From: a bacterium
Lineage (GTDB): Bacteria > Patescibacteriota > Patescibacteriia > 2-12-FULL-60-25
Assembly (NCBI GenBank): GCA_020056125.1
Contig: JAGVIJ010000001.1
Span: 1-8,554 of the forward strand
Direction of reading: 5' to 3'
DNA length: 8,554 nucleotides
The notes under the pieces: generated by a model
What the model saw: the letters and a program-made list of their open reading frames with translations, nothing else
Told to the model about the DNA's origin: nothing
The model's database searches: none
Shown here: piece after piece, positions 6,344 through 8,554 of the stretch
Position numbering within the stretch: the stretch's first letter is position 1
How the letters are laid out: each line of letters opens with the position of its first letter
Program-made: the position numbers and the translations under genes

Positions 6344-6538
6344 GTGAGCAAACCTTTCAATCCCACAGACCGTCCTGGAAAGAAATCCATCTGGCTCCAG
6401 TCTATGGTGACTCGAGTTATGGTCTGGCAACACATCATGCGCCAGCAGGTGTTGGCCGTAGAGCGTGCACAGCAACAGCGCATCACCCTTTGGGTTCGAC
6501 GCCGGAGCACCTTCTCCAAGAAGGATCGCAGGGGTTGA
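6344..6538 (+). CDS. Small basic protein, 64 residues, unknown function
   Basis: I do not recognise this protein. It starts with GTG at 6344, preceded at 5 nt by AGGAGG (6333-6338), the best ribosome binding site in the window. It has about 15 Lys/Arg against 3 Asp/Glu. The N-terminal third (MSKPFNPTDRPGKKS) looks disordered. The middle (SIWLQSMVTRVMVWQHIMRQ and on to about residue 50) should be a long helix with Trp and Met on one face. The end is strongly basic (VRRR...SKKDRRG). It has no Cys and no signal peptide. It could bind RNA or DNA, a membrane surface, or a partner protein. Because an ATP-grasp enzyme follows, a peptide-substrate role is imaginable, but no leader/core boundary or protease site is visible and the two genes have separate promoters. 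Its own promoter, ribosome binding site and terminator make a real gene likely. Confidence 0.65.
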   Translation: MSKPFNPTDRPGKKSIWLQSMVTRVMVWQHIMRQQVLAVERAQQQRITLWVRRRSTFSKKDRRG

Positions 6539-6585
6539 AATTGGGCGTGGTACTCTTCGCCCCAAGTAAAACTTCAGCATTTCTC

Positions 6586-6607
6586 GCGCCGCTTGGCGCC
6601 TTTTTTT
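6586..6607 (+). terminator. Rho-independent terminator after the 64-residue gene
   Basis: GCGCC (6586-6590), loop GCTT and GGCGC (6595-6599) are followed by C and seven T (6601-6607), a textbook terminator. A second hairpin precedes it (TTGGGCG at 6541-6547 with CGCCCCAA at 6558-6565, one bulged C), starting 2 nt after the stop codon. Confidence 0.85.
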
Positions 6608-6618
6608 ATCCGTTGGAT

Positions 6619-6647
6619 TTGACACGGCGCATAAATTAGTTTATCTT
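6619..6647 (+). promoter_or_regulatory. Sigma70-like promoter for the ATP-grasp gene
   Basis: A perfect TTGACA (6619-6624), an exact 17-nt spacer and TATCTT (6642-6647) begin only 12 nt after the previous terminator. The predicted transcription start is near 6654. Confidence 0.7.
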
Positions 6648-6653
6648 GTGCAC

Positions 6654-6708
6654 TCGTTCAATCTAGTTTTTGAACCTTCACAAATTTGTAACACGAGAGG
6701 AGATGGGG
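6654..6708 (+). promoter_or_regulatory. Leader of the ATP-grasp gene with two inverted repeats
   Basis: GTTCAA (6656-6661) and TTGAAC (6670-6675) would fold at the very 5' end of the transcript. The perfect 10-bp palindrome ACAAATTTGT (6680-6689) follows. Either could be a repressor operator, and the first could stabilise the mRNA 5' end. AGGAG at 6698-6702 lies 6 nt before the ATG at 6709 and decides that start over the TTG at 6670 and the ATG at 6703. Confidence 0.4.
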
Positions 6709-8013
6709 ATGCGCGAAATGCAAGGCCAAACTTTTGTGCATGACATGTCGTCGCCTTTCAGCTGTCTGGAAGGCTTGCGCGCTCATGGCTTGGGTAGCTA
6801 CCCGGGTCGAGCAGTCGTCTTTCGAGACGGCGTGGTGGTAACTGGTGCGGATAGCCCAAGGGGGGAGTCGGATATTCACGAGAATCATCAGTCGTTGCAG
6901 AAGGTTGGACTTGGGGCGCAAAAGGTCATCGTGGTGCCCGGTTCCAACCTGCAGGAGGATCTGCTCGGCGATGCAGATCGTTTGGCGCAGGTCAGACGGG
7001 CGGTAAGCCAAGATGGCCGGCCGCTCAGCCTGTACTTGGCGCGCGGCATGGAGCCGCTCTTGGCTGCTCTGGGCGTGCGCTGGCAGGATACGGATGCGGC
7101 CAGCTGGGAGGTGGCGAGCGTGTTTGATGACAAATACTGCTGCCGCCTGTTGGGTTATGAGCTGGGTTTGGGGGCGACACAAGCTTTTCCCGCCTGGCAC
7201 TTCGTCCAAGGAGAGTGCGACCTGAATCAGTTGGAGCGCATTCGCGCCGAGGTGCTGCAGACGGCTACCTGGAAAGGTTTGCCCACGACCGTGGTGGTGC
7301 TCAAACGCCATGATTTCGACGGCGGAGAGGGCATTCTGTTCTGGGATGACGAGACCAGCGAGGCCGAACTGCTGGCGTACTGCGAGCGGCATGGAGCGAG
7401 CGGCTTTCTGATGGAAGCCGGTTATCCTCGACACCTGTTCCATACTTGCGAAGTATCGTTGCAGGTGTCGATCAGCGAACGCAATTGGTGGATCGACTAT
7501 CCCACCTTGCAGCTCACGCGGCATCACGCCCACGCGGGCAATGTCCTGGCGGTGGGTGAGTCTGTGCTGGAGCCGCGCGTTTCGAAGCGCATCCAGCTCA
7601 TGGCAACGCCGTTCTGCGGCGAAGCGGTGCGCATGGGCTATGGTCAAGGCCGTAGCCGCAACATGGGGTTTGACTTTTTGGTGGTGGAATACAAGGGCTA
7701 CACCCATGTGCTCTTGCTTGAGATCAATGCGCGCAACACGGCGCCATGCTACGCCAAGGCCGTGCTGGATCAGATCGCTCCGCGCTTTGCGGGGCAGTGC
7801 ACCGTGGCCATGATCAATCGTCCGGTATCCGCTGGTCAGACACATGGTTCCGTTGAGCATGCGCTCAATGGCTTGATGTGGAAGGGCGCCAAGGAACCAG
7901 GCGCGATCATCGGCAACCCGGGTTGCATCTCGCACGGCATGGTTACTTTGTTCGTAGTCGGCCAACACCATCGGATCGTGCACGCGCTGTGCAAGGAATT
8001 GCCTGCGCTGTAG
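6709..8013 (+). CDS. ATP-grasp enzyme, probable carboxylate-amine ligase of unknown substrate
   Basis: The 434-residue protein looks like an ATP-grasp ligase: such enzymes form an acyl-phosphate from a carboxylate with ATP and join it to an amine. Residues 1-138 form an N-terminal Rossmann-like pre-ATP-grasp region (AVVFRDGVVV, QKVIVVPGSN, PLSLYLARGMEPLLAALGV). DDKYCCRLLGYELGLG (140-155) corresponds to the helix entering the ATP-grasp fold. VVVLKRHDFDGGEGILFW (195-212) gives a candidate ATP-binding Lys199 and a glycine loop. GFLMEAG (232-238) and HTCEVSLQV (245-253) match the hinge and acidic strand. MGFDFLVV (319-326) and LLLEINARNTAP (335-346) match the metal-binding strand pair, with Glu338, Asn340 and Arg342. 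The closest architecture I can name is the pre-ATP-grasp/PGM1-type peptide ligases, but the link is weak. One row counted by hand (7201-7260) is 60% GC, above the core genes, which fits acquisition by transfer. It has its own promoter and terminator. Confidence 0.75.
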   Translation: MREMQGQTFVHDMSSPFSCLEGLRAHGLGSYPGRAVVFRDGVVVTGADSPRGESDIHENHQSLQKVGLGAQKVIVVPGSNLQEDLLGDADRLAQVRRAVSQDGRPLSLYLARGMEPLLAALGVRWQDTDAASWEVASVFDDKYCCRLLGYELGLGATQAFPAWHFVQGECDLNQLERIRAEVLQTATWKGLPTTVVVLKRHDFDGGEGILFWDDETSEAELLAYCERHGASGFLMEAGYPRHLFHTCEVSLQVSISERNWWIDYPTLQLTRHHAHAGNVLAVGESVLEPRVSKRIQLMATPFCGEAVRMGYGQGRSRNMGFDFLVVEYKGYTHVLLLEINARNTAPCYAKAVLDQIAPRFAGQCTVAMINRPVSAGQTHGSVEHALNGLMWKGAKEPGAIIGNPGCISHGMVTLFVVGQHHRIVHALCKELPAL

Positions 8014-8044
8014 CCGCGGCCCGTCTCTCGGTGTTCCGGTCTTG

Positions 8045-8078
8045 TCCGCTCGGCCTCTGGGCTTGAGCGGATTTTTTT
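8045..8078 (+). terminator. Rho-independent terminator of the ATP-grasp gene
   Basis: TCCGCTC (8045-8051) and GAGCGGA (8065-8071) form a perfect 7-bp stem directly followed by seven T (8072-8078), 31 nt after the stop codon. Confidence 0.88.
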
Positions 8079-8100
8079 ATAAAAATTTATGAAACAGAAT

Positions 8101-8147
8101 AAAAAAAGCGCTGAGAAGTGACGACCCGAAGGTTGTTCTCTCAGCGC
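8101..8147 (-). terminator. Rho-independent terminator on the minus strand
   Basis: Read on the minus strand, the perfect 9-bp stem 8147-8139/8116-8108 (GCGCTGAGA with TCTCAGCGC) encloses a second helix around a TTCG loop (ACAACC/GGTCGT) and is followed by seven T (8107-8101). It faces the ATP-grasp terminator across about 22 nt, so two convergent transcripts end here. It proves little about what is transcribed, but shows that something enters from the right on the minus strand. Confidence 0.85.
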
Positions 8148-8406
8148 GAGAAAGTGTGCGCAGTCCGGCATTCACGCGCGACCGTGATCGCCAGAGTAAT
8201 GAGTCTTGTTTGGAGGCTGATCAAGCTCTCCAGATGAGCGAGATTCGCGATCCTCGCTCCCACCAGCGAAACCCAGTGGAAACCCACTACCGTCTCAGGA
8301 GCCCCGGATGAGGGGGACAAACTTCGCTTCCTGTATTGCCAGGATGGGTGCGCACGCCCATCTGCTGTCCATGCACCTTTCGCACTCCCCGTGCGCCTAT
8401 GCATTA
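8101..8406 (-). ncRNA. Candidate structured non-coding RNA, class unknown
   Basis: A minus-strand transcript of about 300 nt is predicted from a promoter (-10 at 8418-8413) to the terminator at 8101. The interval is full of consecutive stem-loops. ATGCA/TGCAT (8371-8375/8400-8404) encloses CGCAC/GTGCG (8381-8385/8391-8395). GATGGGTG/CGCCCATC with a CGCA loop spans 8343-8362. AGTGG/CCACT spans 8275-8288. GAGCGAGAT/ATC-C-TCGCTC spans 8236-8259. GGAGGCT/AGC-T-CTCC spans 8212-8231. GCGA/TCGC spans 8178-8191. The terminator hairpin closes the series. An open frame of 90 codons (8413-8141) covers the same stretch, but its ATG lies in the -10 box, it has no ribosome binding site and its peptide resembles nothing I know. 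I checked by eye for RNase P RNA, tmRNA, SRP RNA and 6S RNA hallmarks and found none. Confidence 0.45.
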
Positions 8407-8412
8407 CAAACA

Positions 8413-8441
8413 TTCATACCACAATTCAATAAAATCGTCAA
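8413..8441 (-). promoter_or_regulatory. Minus-strand promoter of the candidate RNA
   Basis: On the minus strand TTGACG (8441-8436, five of six) is followed by exactly 17 nt and TATGAA (8418-8413), predicting a start near 8406. A second -35 box, a perfect TTGACA at 8467-8462, lies further upstream with a poor partner (TACTCT, 15-nt spacing) and could be an alternative. Confidence 0.5.
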
Positions 8442-8515
8442 GAGTATGTCCGGTTGGCGTTTGTCAACGAGTTGGAACAGCCACTAAGCATGAGCGTAGG
8501 AAAAACAACGGTGAA

Positions 8516-8554
8516 ATGAATAAATTCGGTGTGTTCCAGCGAGCCTCAAATTCC
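8516..8554 (+). CDS. Possible gene start running off the window
   Basis: From ATG 8516 the frame stays open to the edge (MNKFGVFQRASNS, 13 codons). There is no good ribosome binding site and the peptide is too short to assign. The rest of 8442-8554 shows only a 7-bp inverted repeat (TGGAACA 8473-8479 with TGTTCCA 8532-8538), which would enclose this start. Confidence 0.15.
   Translation, partial: MNKFGVFQRASNS

Noticed and set aside
6297..6607. tmRNA or other known RNA in place of the 64-residue gene, prompted by GGGTTCGACGCC at about 6491-6502
   Set aside because: The flanks do not pair into a T arm, no acceptor-like ends exist, and a strong ribosome binding site plus coding-like codons support a protein.
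6658..7983. Long open frame of 441 codons antisense to the ATP-grasp gene
   Set aside because: The plus strand has the promoter, ribosome binding site, terminator and recognisable ATP-grasp motifs. The antisense frame has none of these and reflects the GC-rich codon bias.
8141..8413. Minus-strand open frame of 90 codons
   Set aside because: Its ATG overlaps the predicted -10 box, no Shine-Dalgarno precedes it, its stop runs into the terminator stem and the sequence is dominated by RNA-like stems.
6154..8554. Integration at tRNA-Leu with a duplicated 3' end
   Set aside because: No second copy of the tRNA 3' end is visible downstream in the window, and there is no integrase.
1..8554. CRISPR array, insertion sequence or integron attC array
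   Set aside because: No regularly spaced direct repeats, transposase or paired attC core sites are visible.

Overview
The window looks like a chromosomal segment of a Patescibacteria (CPR) bacterium, most likely Parcubacteria-like. This is an inference from three things. A GC-rich palindrome is read in frame inside argS, giving the peptide LPCRQAGR, a kind of insertion I associate with these genomes. The first gene has the C-terminal pattern of a multi-copy uncharacterised family I recall from Parcubacteria. The core genes are tightly packed with weak ribosome binding sites. TGA ends the histidine kinase, the bactofilin and a 64-residue gene, so the code is standard and not the TGA=Gly code of Gracilibacteria.

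Layout. 1-990: a separate GC-rich unit with promoter, structured leader, a 199-residue protein of unknown function, a long inverted repeat and a strong terminator. 1033-6116: a compact plus-strand block of five core genes: tyrS (tyrosyl-tRNA synthetase), argS (arginyl-tRNA synthetase, 5 nt later), a soluble histidine kinase (overlapping argS by 1 nt), a bactofilin, and a diacylglycerol-kinase-like protein with a degenerate nucleotide motif. 6154-6240: tRNA-Leu(GAG) with encoded CCA. 6262-8078: two single-gene units, each with its own TTGACA promoter and hairpin terminator: a basic 64-residue protein and a 434-residue ATP-grasp enzyme. 8101-8441, minus strand: promoter, about 300 nt with at least seven consecutive stem-loops, and a terminator, converging on the ATP-grasp gene. 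I read this as a candidate structured non-coding RNA that I do not recognise. 8442-8554: nothing firm, except a possible gene start at the edge.

How it fits together. The core block joins translation (two synthetases, later tRNA-Leu), signalling, cell-shape and lipid-type functions and is probably largely co-transcribed. The flanking genes are different: higher GC in two of the three, individual promoters with exactly 17-nt spacers, and individual terminators. They look like accessory genes. The least explained parts are the minus-strand RNA and the ATP-grasp enzyme next to a small basic protein.
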